Positions 7,428 through 13,584 of a stretch of 14,010 nt of DNA are shown one piece after another (position 1 is the stretch's first letter; each line of letters starts with the position of its first letter). A program made the translations under genes and the position numbers. The stretch is from an uncultured archaeon. Its GTDB lineage: Archaea > Thermoproteota > CALKCG01 > B24. The DNA is taken from the NCBI GenBank assembly GCA_938082915.1, contig CALKCG010000066.1, forward strand, positions 1 through 14,010. The letters run 5' to 3'. The notes beneath the pieces were generated by a model that worked only from the letters and a program-made list of their open reading frames with translations, was not told the origin of the DNA and did not search any database.

Positions 7428-7982
7428 ATGGTTTTAACGAAAACTGAATATAAGTTAGCTGTTGAAAAAACCTTGGAGTTCTTCAAGAAAGCAAACATAG
7501 CCATTAGAGAAGATGAAAAACAGAAGCTTGAAGTCACGGATTTCGGGCTTAGTAGGCTTTACGAAATAGGTCTTCAACTCCTCGTATATGTTAACACGGA
7601 TAGATACTGTGCTAAGGAACTTGTACTTTTCCCCTGGCAAATATGCCCGGAGCATAGACATCCACCAGTTGGAAACGACCCAGGTAAGCAGGAAACTTTT
7701 AGATGCCGTTGGGGCATAGTATACCTCTACGTACCTGGAGAGCCTACTCCTAACCCCTCTTGTAGAATACCGAGGGATAAGGAGCAGTTCTTCACAGTTA
7801 AACATGAAATGGTCCTTAAACCTGGGGACCAATACACAATACCTCCAAACACTCTCCACTGGTTTCAGGCTGGAGAAGATGGCGCAGTTGTTTCAGAATT
7901 CTCAAGCACGAGTAGAGATGAATACGACGTATTCACAGATCCAAGTATAAAACGGTTCGTAGAGATCGTAGATACTTTTTAA
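7428..7982 (+). CDS. D-lyxose isomerase (cupin)
   Basis: The product is a cupin sugar isomerase of the D-lyxose ketol-isomerase family (Pfam PF07385), which interconverts D-lyxose and D-xylulose, or D-mannose and D-fructose, using a divalent metal. The metal ligands are visible: two His in CPEHRHPP, Glu in KQETFRC and His in PPNTLHWF, within the double-stranded beta-helix. The TDRYCAKELVLFPWQ and VSEFSSTSRDEYDVFTDP blocks are near-diagnostic. I prefer ATG 7428 (MVLTKTEYK, 184 residues) because the family usually starts at this point. A GTG at 7419, overlapping the TAG of the upstream radical SAM gene, would add three residues and is equally open. The pairing with an SPL-like enzyme is unusual. 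The PfkB kinase further on could use the ketose product, but that is only a guess. Confidence 0.88.
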   Translation: MVLTKTEYKLAVEKTLEFFKKANIAIREDEKQKLEVTDFGLSRLYEIGLQLLVYVNTDRYCAKELVLFPWQICPEHRHPPVGNDPGKQETFRCRWGIVYLYVPGEPTPNPSCRIPRDKEQFFTVKHEMVLKPGDQYTIPPNTLHWFQAGEDGAVVSEFSSTSRDEYDVFTDPSIKRFVEIVDTF

Positions 7983-7995
7983 CCGAATCATTATA

Positions 7996-8001
7996 TTTTT
8001 T
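7996..8001 (+). terminator. Oligo-T terminator after D-lyxose isomerase
   Basis: A run of six T begins 14 bases after the TAA. Archaeal transcripts often end in such T runs without a hairpin. This is a weak call made on position and composition. Confidence 0.3.
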
Positions 8002-8096
8002 ACTTCCACCCTTTAAATAGCATGATTCTGTTGAAGCATGGTCACGTATTCAAACCCATACTAGCTTAAATGTCTTCCATAAGCCAATTGATGATC

Positions 8097-8105
8097 TATA
8101 AAATA
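8097..8105 (+). promoter_or_regulatory. TATA box (TATAAAATA) in the gap
   Basis: TATAAAATA is the best TATA match in the window and predicts a start near 8127. No good ORF begins there. The nearest annotated gene starts 200 bases downstream, so the promoter may serve an RNA. Confidence 0.4.
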
Positions 8106-8126
8106 TAATGGATATATTTAGCCGTC

Positions 8127-8240
8127 TTAAACCCTCAGATGTGAAGAACCGAGTTCACTTCAAAAGTCCAGATGAATCTCGAGGTAGAAGGACTACGTAA
8201 GTCTATCAAAGACCTTATGGTTCAGAACCATAGTGAATTG
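8127..8240 (+). ncRNA. Possible structured RNA, unassigned
   Basis: If transcription starts about 22-27 bases after the TATA box, the RNA would contain a closing 7-base-pair stem (8152-8158 with 8233-8239, one G-T pair). Inside it are three hairpins: AGTCC/GGACT, GTC/GAC around a 7-base loop (8201-8213), and a 17-base hairpin TATGG-TTCAGAA-CCATA. The last has the size and TTC start of a tRNA T arm, but there is no D arm, variable loop or valid anticodon loop, so it is not a working tRNA. I saw no box C/D motifs. The ends are guesses. Short helices can arise by chance, and no family is claimed. Confidence 0.22.
8216..8232. repeat. Perfect 8+1+8 palindrome
   Basis: TATGGTTC-A-GAACCATA is a perfect inverted repeat with a single central base, about 80 bases before the gene at 8313. 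On DNA it has the form of an operator for a dimeric regulator. On RNA it would form a 5-base-pair hairpin with a 7-base loop. Confidence 0.55.
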
Positions 8241-8312
8241 TCTCTTTTGATCAGGATTATCGCTTAGTTTTTAAGCCTTTTAACTCATAAGAATTCTTGT
8301 AATCGTGTATAT

Positions 8313-8801
8313 ATGTCTGTTAAAAGCTTCCTTAAAGCATTACATAGCCTCATTACGGAGACAATTATCTTCACATCCGGGGTTAGATCCGCCGAAGTTA
8401 ACAGTAGTGCCGCAGTCTTTCTAGCTGGAGAATGCGTAAAGCTTGTTAGTGAGGCTATAGGGAATCTTGTAAATATGGAAGAAAAAGATGAATACGTTGA
8501 AAAAGCAATCAAAGAGTTGGAAAATGCGAAGGAGCTATTTAAATCTGTAATCACAGGGGAACGGCCTACAGATGTTGTTAGAAAATGCATCTCATACGGA
8601 GTGGAGAATAGAAACATTTTCATTTTGGATTTGGCCCACAGTCGCATCCATAAATCAATAGAACTTCTGAAGAAATCGAGGAATTGCGAGGCGTATCGCA
8701 ATATATTAGAACTTTTAACGATAACTCGAAGAGAGTCGGCCCCCACAACGTTGTACAGATTAGCGTATGAAATGTCTAGAAAAGCAATATTTGAAAAGTA
8801 G
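8313..8801 (+). CDS. Helical hypothetical protein
   Basis: I do not recognise this 162-residue protein. It appears all-helical and rich in Lys and Glu, with amphipathic stretches such as FLAGECVKLVSEAIGNLV, YVEKAIKELENAKELFKSV and HSRIHKSIELLKKS. That pattern suggests a helical bundle, perhaps HEPN-like or four-helix. There is no signal peptide, membrane segment or clear catalytic motif. The RNILEL and RLAYEM stretches do not match the RxxxxH nuclease motif of HEPN proteins. The start ATG follows an AT-rich region with a TATA-like TTTTTAAG near 8265. The stop is close to the convergent PfkB gene, only 8 bases away. The opposite strand is also open but reads as a Ser/Phe-rich mirror of this helical gene, so I keep this strand. 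Confidence 0.6.
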   Translation: MSVKSFLKALHSLITETIIFTSGVRSAEVNSSAAVFLAGECVKLVSEAIGNLVNMEEKDEYVEKAIKELENAKELFKSVITGERPTDVVRKCISYGVENRNIFILDLAHSRIHKSIELLKKSRNCEAYRNILELLTITRRESAPTTLYRLAYEMSRKAIFEK

Positions 8802-8809
8802 GCTTCCGT

Positions 8810-9802
8810 TTAAACTTCTCTAAGCTTAATTTTTCCTCTTAAACCATCCAATTGAATTCTTAGTAGAGCTTCCACTTCATCTCGTTTAACGTTTGTAGTC
8901 GTGCCTTTAGCCATACAGCATACAGCTCCAGAAGCCGAGCCGAAAATAAGTCCATCAACGATTTCCTCAATTGTGTAGTTTTCCACGTAATCAGGATTTT
9001 CAACAAGCTTAAATATTAAACCGGCACAGAAAGCGTCTCCAGCTCCCGTGGGGTCAACAACATTTACCTTGAAAGCTGGCATCTCCATGAACGTATTTTT
9101 AAAGATCGCTATCAATCCTCTATCCCCCATGGTTATTATTGGGAACTTACAACCAAGCTTCTTCAAAGACTTTAAAGCGCTTAAAGCATCTCCTTCACCT
9201 GTAATTTTAGACGCCTCTAAAAGATTGCAGTGGAAAATATCGCAATGTGCTATTGCTTCTCTGAAGAAACTCCAATCCTTACCATATGGAGCCACTATAT
9301 CTAGAAACGTTAATGCTCCAATACGTCTAGCCACCTCTAAAACCTCTGGTAAACAGTAGTCGAATTCACCAAGCATACCCGCCCCTCCAATGTAGAGTAC
9401 TTTAGGCTTAAGTTCTTCAACGGTTTTTTCAACAAACTCCCGGTCTAGGAAAAGGTTTGAACCAGCATCGACGTGGAAACGTCTATCTTCCCCTTTAACT
9501 ACGAGTATAAGATTTTTCGATGTATGCGCATCCACCCTCTTAAGTCTGACTTTTACATCTCTCTCAGTCAAAAACCTCTCTACGAAATCTCCGAAAACAT
9601 CTTTGCCAACCACGGATACTAAGTGAACCTCTCCAACTTTAAGTCCAAGTTGAACGAGATCGATCGACACATTACCAGCATGACCTCCAAGGGTTACTGT
9701 TATCCCGCTTGGAACGTATAGAAGCTCTCCCTCCTCTGCGATGCGTGGAAGCTCCGCAGCTATTATGTCCACAACGAGTATACCAGTTGTTAAAACAAGC
9801 AA
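8810..9802 (-). CDS. PfkB-family carbohydrate kinase
   Basis: The product is an ATP-dependent kinase of the PfkB/ribokinase family, 330 residues, which phosphorylates a sugar or nucleoside. Seen in order are an N-terminal TTGILVVDII strand, the LGGHAGNVSIDL motif (about 38-49, family motif 1 with the di-glycine), VSVVGKDVFG, a CNLLEASKITG stretch (N192-x-x-E type phosphate/metal motif) and NVVDPTGAGDAF (about 247-258). The last is the anion hole with the catalytic Asp of GAGD. TTG 9802 is the start, with GGGGATC 5-12 bases upstream matching the SD. The substrate cannot be told. A D-lyxose isomerase lies on the other side of the small hypothetical gene, so a pentose or hexose is reasonable. 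A divergent regulator is not seen. Confidence 0.88.
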   Translation of the reverse strand: MLVLTTGILVVDIIAAELPRIAEEGELLYVPSGITVTLGGHAGNVSIDLVQLGLKVGEVHLVSVVGKDVFGDFVERFLTERDVKVRLKRVDAHTSKNLILVVKGEDRRFHVDAGSNLFLDREFVEKTVEELKPKVLYIGGAGMLGEFDYCLPEVLEVARRIGALTFLDIVAPYGKDWSFFREAIAHCDIFHCNLLEASKITGEGDALSALKSLKKLGCKFPIITMGDRGLIAIFKNTFMEMPAFKVNVVDPTGAGDAFCAGLIFKLVENPDYVENYTIEEIVDGLIFGSASGAVCCMAKGTTTNVKRDEVEALLRIQLDGLRGKIKLREV

Positions 9803-9914
9803 AATGATCCCCAGCTAACTTCTCAATATTATAATCCTTAGAATAAGAGTAAATTAAATGTTGCTCAAGAATGAACTTTGTAAACCGTAAAAAACAATCA
9901 ATAGATACGTCGTC

Positions 9915-10883
9915 TTATCGCATAGGCTCCCAAACTACGTTCAACGGTTTAAGCCCTCTAAACGTCTTCAGAATATTTTCAACACAAAATTCTGCGGCTT
10001 CCGTGAAGAAGTTTACAGACCAGCTTGCCTGGTGAAGGCTTAATTGAACCTTTCTAACTTTAAGCATAGGGTTGTTCTTCGGAACCGGTTCTACGCTCCA
10101 AACGTCTATATGTGCCGATTTCAACCTACCGCTTTTAACAGCTTTATATAATGCTTCTTCATCTACCACCGCCCCCCTGGAAGTGTTTATGAGTATGGCG
10201 TTCCGCCTCATGAGGTTTAATTCACGCCACCCTATCATACGTCTAGTCTCCTCGGTTAGAGGTGTATGAAGCGTAACTATATCTGAGGCTTTAAGCAACT
10301 GGTCAAGTTCTCCAACTCTTTCAACGCCAGCCTCATTGACGACTTCATCTGAAACATAGGGATCATATACGAGAATTCTCACTTTAAAAGGTTTGAGAAG
10401 CATGGCAACTTGCCGTCCTATTCTACCGAAGCCAATTATACCTACAACCTTACCAGTCAGCCTTTCAGACAATATTCTAGGCCTATCGCTCCACTTGGCT
10501 TTTCTAGCCATTTTATCTCTCTCCCTAATCCTATGAAGTATTGAGAGTATGGCTGCTAACGTAAACTCCGCTACATCTAAACTATTTATACCGGGTATAT
10601 TGCAGACGTATATGTTTCTGCTCCTGCACAGTTCAACGGGGATGTTGTCAACGCCAACCCCAAACTTTTGAATAATCTTGAGCCTCTCCGTCTTCTTAAT
10701 GAGTTCAATCGGTATTTTTGAATCTGCTACGATAATTCCATCGAACTCTAATAGTTTATCCTCAGGTACGTATTCATGGAAGACATTTGATACTTCAACT
10801 TCTACATTAGAGCTTCTCAGAAGCTTAACCATTCTCTCATACATAGGTATTGGCTCTGTTATGTAGACTCTAAACTGCTTCAA
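9915..10883 (-). CDS. D-2-hydroxyacid dehydrogenase (SerA-like)
   Basis: This is an NAD(P)-dependent dehydrogenase of the D-isomer 2-hydroxyacid family, 322 residues. The Rossmann glycine motif GFGRIG is at residues 151-156, with the acidic residue of LVYDPY after strand 2 favouring NAD. Catalytic residues are all present: R236 in NTSRGAVVDEEAL, E265 in DVWSVEPV and H284 in LSLHQASW. It lacks the C-terminal ACT domain of long SerA enzymes. Candidate roles are phosphoglycerate dehydrogenase (serine synthesis), glyoxylate/hydroxypyruvate reductase or a related 2-ketoacid reductase. These cannot be separated by motifs. It sits 112 bases upstream of, and in the same direction as, the PfkB kinase, and may or may not be co-transcribed with it. 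The start ATG 10883 follows directly on the divergent aMBF1 promoter region. Confidence 0.87.
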   Translation of the reverse strand: MKQFRVYITEPIPMYERMVKLLRSSNVEVEVSNVFHEYVPEDKLLEFDGIIVADSKIPIELIKKTERLKIIQKFGVGVDNIPVELCRSRNIYVCNIPGINSLDVAEFTLAAILSILHRIRERDKMARKAKWSDRPRILSERLTGKVVGIIGFGRIGRQVAMLLKPFKVRILVYDPYVSDEVVNEAGVERVGELDQLLKASDIVTLHTPLTEETRRMIGWRELNLMRRNAILINTSRGAVVDEEALYKAVKSGRLKSAHIDVWSVEPVPKNNPMLKVRKVQLSLHQASWSVNFFTEAAEFCVENILKTFRGLKPLNVVWEPMR

Positions 10884-10932
10884 GCTTCAACACCTAGTGG
10901 AAAATACTTTCGCCCTCAGTTTAAGGTTTAAC

Positions 10933-10940
10933 GTTAAATA
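10933..10940 (+). promoter_or_regulatory. TATA-like element for aMBF1
   Basis: GTTAAATA lies about 38 bases before the proposed ATC start and predicts a transcript beginning near 10962. That leaves just enough leader for the SD GGAGGGG (10966-10972). A second AT-rich stretch at 10954-10961 is too close to the start. Confidence 0.35.
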
Positions 10941-10977
10941 CCTGGTTTTCATCATAATATAATTTGGAGGGGTTTAA

Positions 10978-11505
10978 ATCCCTACCTGTGAAATTTGCGG
11001 TAGAAACGCGCCAACGCTCGTTAAAGTCCTAATAGAAGGAGTTGAAGTCTCAGTATGCCGGAAATGCAGCGAGCTTGGAAAGCCAGTTAGAGTAGTCACT
11101 ACTTCTAAATTAAAACCTTTAAGCCAACCCGTGCCTAAGGCTACTATCCAAACGCCTAAACTTCGAAAACCCTTGAAAACCAAGAGTGTAGATATTGAGA
11201 AGTCAATCGAATCTTACAGTCTAGTTGAAAACTACGGTCTCTTAGTTAAGAACGCTAGAGAACGGATGGGTTTATCTCATGAAGAACTCGGAGCTAAACT
11301 TGGTGAAAAAGCTTCAGTTATACGTAAAATAGAACAGGGTAAACTTAAACCTGATAACGTGTTGGTGAAAAAGCTTGAATATTTCCTTAAAATCAAGCTT
11401 TTAATGCCATCTACTGAGGTTGAGGTTGTAACAGTTCCTAAAGTCGAAGATACACAGGGTTTAACAATAGGTGATCTTCTTAAAAAGAGCGGTGGGGAAA
11501 TCTAA
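10978..11505 (+). CDS. mbf1: Archaeal MBF1 (zinc ribbon + HTH), probable ATC start
   Basis: This is the archaeal multiprotein bridging factor 1, a ribosome/transcription-associated regulator. The zinc ribbon comes first (PTCEICGR and VCRKCSEL: C4-X2-C7 and C27-X2-C30). A basic linker rich in Lys, Pro and Thr follows, and then a Cro-type helix-turn-helix at about residues 86-140 (LSHEELGAKLGEKASVIRKIEQGKLKP). The family normally starts MPTCEICG. Here the codon in the Met position is ATC (10978-10980), preceded directly by in-frame TAA. A good SD, GGAGGGG at 10966-10972, stands 5 bases before it. No ATG, GTG or TTG occurs in frame until GTG 11131, which would remove the whole zinc ribbon. I therefore take ATC as the start (175 residues), or else one base is misread. 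Confidence 0.8.
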   Translation: MPTCEICGRNAPTLVKVLIEGVEVSVCRKCSELGKPVRVVTTSKLKPLSQPVPKATIQTPKLRKPLKTKSVDIEKSIESYSLVENYGLLVKNARERMGLSHEELGAKLGEKASVIRKIEQGKLKPDNVLVKKLEYFLKIKLLMPSTEVEVVTVPKVEDTQGLTIGDLLKKSGGEI

Positions 11506-11573
11506 GAGACTAAGTTTCAAGTAGAAGACTGCAAAATTAAACGTGTAAAAAACCGTTTCGCTGGGGTGATCTA

Positions 11574-12107
11574 ATGAGACTATATGTGCTTAGGCTTGGG
11601 CATAGACCTGCAAGAGATAGACGTATAACTACTCATGTCGGGTTAATAGCTAGAGCACTTGGAGCAGACGGCATAATAATATCCGGAGATAGAGATGATA
11701 ATGTTATTAAAAGCTTGGAGAAAGTGGTTGAACTATGGGGAGGACCCTTTGAAATACAATACGTTGAAGACTGGTACAGCTTAATTAAACGCTTCAAGGA
11801 AAACGGGTGGGAGCTGATACATTTAACCGTCTATGGGCTTCCAATACAGGATGTTATAGACTCTATAAGAAGCTCAAGTAAGGATAAGCTAATAATAGTC
11901 GGCGCCAGTAAGGTTCCAAGGGTTGTTTATGAGCTTTCAGATTGGAATGTAGCGGTTTCCTCTCAACCCCACTCTGAGTGTGGAAGTTTAGCCGTTTTCC
12001 TAGATAGATTTTTCCAAGGTAAAGAGCTGTCAAAGGAGTTTAAAGGATGGAAACTTAAAGTCATACCTCAAACTAGAGGGAAAAAAGTCGTTAGAGCAGA
12101 ATCATAA
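11574..12107 (+). CDS. trm56: tRNA (cytidine(56)-2'-O)-methyltransferase
   Basis: The product is archaeal Trm56, a SPOUT-class enzyme that methylates the ribose of C56 in the tRNA T loop using SAM. The protein has the usual size of 177 residues. Diagnostic blocks are the N-terminal LRLGHRPARDRRITTHVGLIA, HLTVYGLPI (about 83-91), the SPOUT knot strand LIIVGASKVPRVVYE (about 106-120) and VSSQPHSECGSLAVFLDR (about 128-145). A strong SD (GGGGTGATCT, 11563-11572) precedes the ATG and shows the host's anti-SD. It lies 68 bases after aMBF1 and 13 bases before the MobA-like gene, so the three are probably one operon. The enzyme is an archaeal marker. Confidence 0.93.
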   Translation: MRLYVLRLGHRPARDRRITTHVGLIARALGADGIIISGDRDDNVIKSLEKVVELWGGPFEIQYVEDWYSLIKRFKENGWELIHLTVYGLPIQDVIDSIRSSSKDKLIIVGASKVPRVVYELSDWNVAVSSQPHSECGSLAVFLDRFFQGKELSKEFKGWKLKVIPQTRGKKVVRAES

Positions 12108-12120
12108 AAGAGGTTTAAAA

Positions 12121-12711
12121 TTGAGGACCGGCGTAGTCTTAGCGGGTGGACATAGCCGAAGGCTTGGAGAAGTTAAAGCCTTAATGCGCTTAAACGGGAA
12201 ACCTATGATAGTCTATGTAGTCGAGCAACTGAAGCCTTTAGTAGATGAGCTCATAGTCGTTGTTAAAAAGCGTAGTAAAAGTGTGGAGGAGACCTTGGAA
12301 GACTATGGGGTACACATATGTGAAGATTCCCTCCAAATTCAAGCCCCCCTAGTGGGGCTTCTAGCCGGGTTTGAAAACTCAAACTCTGAGTATGCTGTAG
12401 TTTCACCATGCGATTCACCGTTGGTCGACGCAACCATCATACGTAGGCTTTTCGAAGAAGCTTTAGGCTTTGACGCTGTTATACCGATGTGGAATAACGG
12501 GTTTATTGAGCCGTTGCATGCAGTCTACAGAGTTAAACCATGTCTAGAAGCTTCTAGACGTGTTATAGAGGAAGGCTTCCTAAGCGTTAGAGCAATGATA
12601 GCGAGATTAAGTAGAGTAAGGTACGTGAAAGTTGAAGACCTTGGAAATCCTAAACACTTTCTAAATTTAAATACGGTTGAGGAATTTGAGGCATTCGTAG
12701 CCCTGCGATAA
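12121..12711 (+). CDS. MobA-like molybdenum cofactor guanylyltransferase
   Basis: This 196-residue nucleotidyltransferase has the GT-A fold. The nucleotide-binding loop VLAGGHSRRLG (residues 6-16) is followed by the conserved Lys of EVKALMRLNGKPMI. APLVGLLAGF and SPCDSPLV (Asp98, metal/GTP contact) follow, and then EPLHAVYRV and HFLNLNTVEEF, as in MobA. MobA joins GMP to molybdopterin to make the bis-MGD type cofactor used by molybdenum or tungsten enzymes. The start is TTG 12121, with GAGGTTT 5-11 bases upstream. No other moa/mob genes are in the window. A different XTP-sugar or cofactor nucleotidyltransferase is possible but less likely, given the full MobA motif set. Confidence 0.82.
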   Translation: MRTGVVLAGGHSRRLGEVKALMRLNGKPMIVYVVEQLKPLVDELIVVVKKRSKSVEETLEDYGVHICEDSLQIQAPLVGLLAGFENSNSEYAVVSPCDSPLVDATIIRRLFEEALGFDAVIPMWNNGFIEPLHAVYRVKPCLEASRRVIEEGFLSVRAMIARLSRVRYVKVEDLGNPKHFLNLNTVEEFEAFVALR

Positions 12712-12799
12712 GATTGAAGCAAAGAACCTGTTAAACGGACTTTACCGTATATTTGAAACATCTCTACCGAGTCTCATCAATCCCAACATTTGGAGGAAC

Positions 12800-13405
12800 C
12801 TACTTTTTACAGTATTCTCTTACCGGGCAATTCGCACATCTCTTCCTCTTACAATACTCTAAATTCAACCTTACGAGAGCTGACTCGTAAAGCTCTACAT
12901 TTTCTAAGTCTAAACCTATGCGTTGAGCCATTTCCACAGCCATCTTAGACGGTTTAGGTTTAGCTTTACTCCACATACCTCTAAGCTCCCTTAGAAATAT
13001 GTTTACTGCGACTGGACCAACGCCTTTAAACGTTTGCAGTATTCTCTCAAGGTCTTCTGGACCGCTTGCTTTTGCATATAGTTCTTCTAGACTTCCATAC
13101 TTCGTTTTCAACTCCTCCATTATTTTTATGAGGTTTGAAGCAGTTGAGAAATCGTATCTAACATAGCCCCCTGAATCAAGAACCTCAACTAAACGCCCCC
13201 ATCCAGCCTCAAGTATCCTCTCAGGTGTTGTAAGCCCTTCTTCAATAAAACGATGGTAGGTTCTCTTAGCTATACCGGCGGATATTCTCTTAGCAAAGAG
13301 AATGGACGCTAAAAACCATTTAAATCTATCTTCAGGTTTAGTTAAATCCAAACCCAGCTCTTCAGAGTACCCTTTTAACCTTGAAATCGCGTCTTCAATT
13401 CTCAT
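12800..13405 (-). CDS. Endonuclease III-like HhH protein, catalytic residues missing
   Basis: This 201-residue protein has the HhH-GPD fold of endonuclease III-type DNA glycosylases. The helix-hairpin-helix spans about 121-140 (RILQTFKGVGPVAVNIFLRE). A C-terminal cysteine set, C185-X4-C190-X2-C193-X5-C199, should bind a 4Fe-4S cluster (E. coli Nth has X6-X2-X5). In Nth the hairpin is GVGRKTA, with the Lys nucleophile, and it is followed by a conserved Asp in VDTH. Here the hairpin reads GVGPVAV, and the equivalent later segment is PKPSKMAVEMAQ with no Asp. It is therefore either a glycosylase that works differently or a DNA-binding relative. It converges on the MobA-like gene 88 bases away. 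A family of similar archaeal proteins is known to me only by appearance, without a function. Confidence 0.75.
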   Translation of the reverse strand: MRIEDAISRLKGYSEELGLDLTKPEDRFKWFLASILFAKRISAGIAKRTYHRFIEEGLTTPERILEAGWGRLVEVLDSGGYVRYDFSTASNLIKIMEELKTKYGSLEELYAKASGPEDLERILQTFKGVGPVAVNIFLRELRGMWSKAKPKPSKMAVEMAQRIGLDLENVELYESALVRLNLEYCKRKRCANCPVREYCKK

Positions 13406-13533
13406 ACGATATACGTTAGAACATTATGATATTCCCTTAAAAGTTTAAAATTGCCGTCGGCTCCTCATAGTTTAGAAAAAGACAGTTGGTGTAAGCCTAT
13501 TAAAAACAGGCGTATGAATCGAGTGGTGAAGCA

Positions 13534-13584
13534 ATGTTTTTAACTTCGTCTCGAAATGTTTGGTTAGAGTATGGTCTTCGATAA
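13534..13584 (+). CDS. Short upstream ORF overlapping the argS start
   Basis: A 16-codon ORF (MFLTSSRNVWLEYGLR) starts at ATG 13534 with SD GGTGA 4 bases before it. It stops at TAA 13582-13584, 11 bases inside argS in another frame. Its two Arg codons are both CGA, one of them the last sense codon. A TATA-like TATTAAAA (13499-13506) puts the transcript start close to it. It could be a leader peptide or translational coupler for argS. Equally, it could be chance. No homology is claimed for so short a peptide. Confidence 0.3.
   Translation: MFLTSSRNVWLEYGLR

Larger units (their letters stand above)
7983..8312. other. 330-base gap: oligo-T, TATA box, inverted repeats
   Basis: No convincing protein gene is present. 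An oligo-T run (7996-8001) just after the isomerase stop may end its transcript. A very good TATA box follows at 8097-8105. Beyond it are inverted repeats: GTGAA/TTCAC (8141-8158), AGTCC/GGACT (8165-8194), TATGGTTC/GAACCATA (8216-8232), and a 7-base long-range match AGTTCAC/GTGAATT (8152-8158 with 8233-8239). A 30-codon ORF (8108-8200) starts directly under the TATA box and is probably chance. Near 8264-8283 AT-rich sequence may be the promoter of the next gene. Confidence 0.4.

Noticed and set aside
8108..8200. 30-codon ORF MDIFSRLKPSDV...
   Set aside because: It begins directly under the TATA box, where it would not be transcribed with a leader, and overlaps the inverted repeats.
8152..8239. 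tRNA gene in the 7983-8312 gap
   Set aside because: A 7-bp acceptor-like stem and a T-arm-shaped hairpin are present, but there is no D arm with GG, no U33 in the possible anticodon loop and no variable loop.
8285..8746. Minus-strand ORF opposite the helical protein
   Set aside because: Ser/Phe-rich composition and no domain; it is the mirror of a Lys/Glu-rich helical gene on the plus strand.
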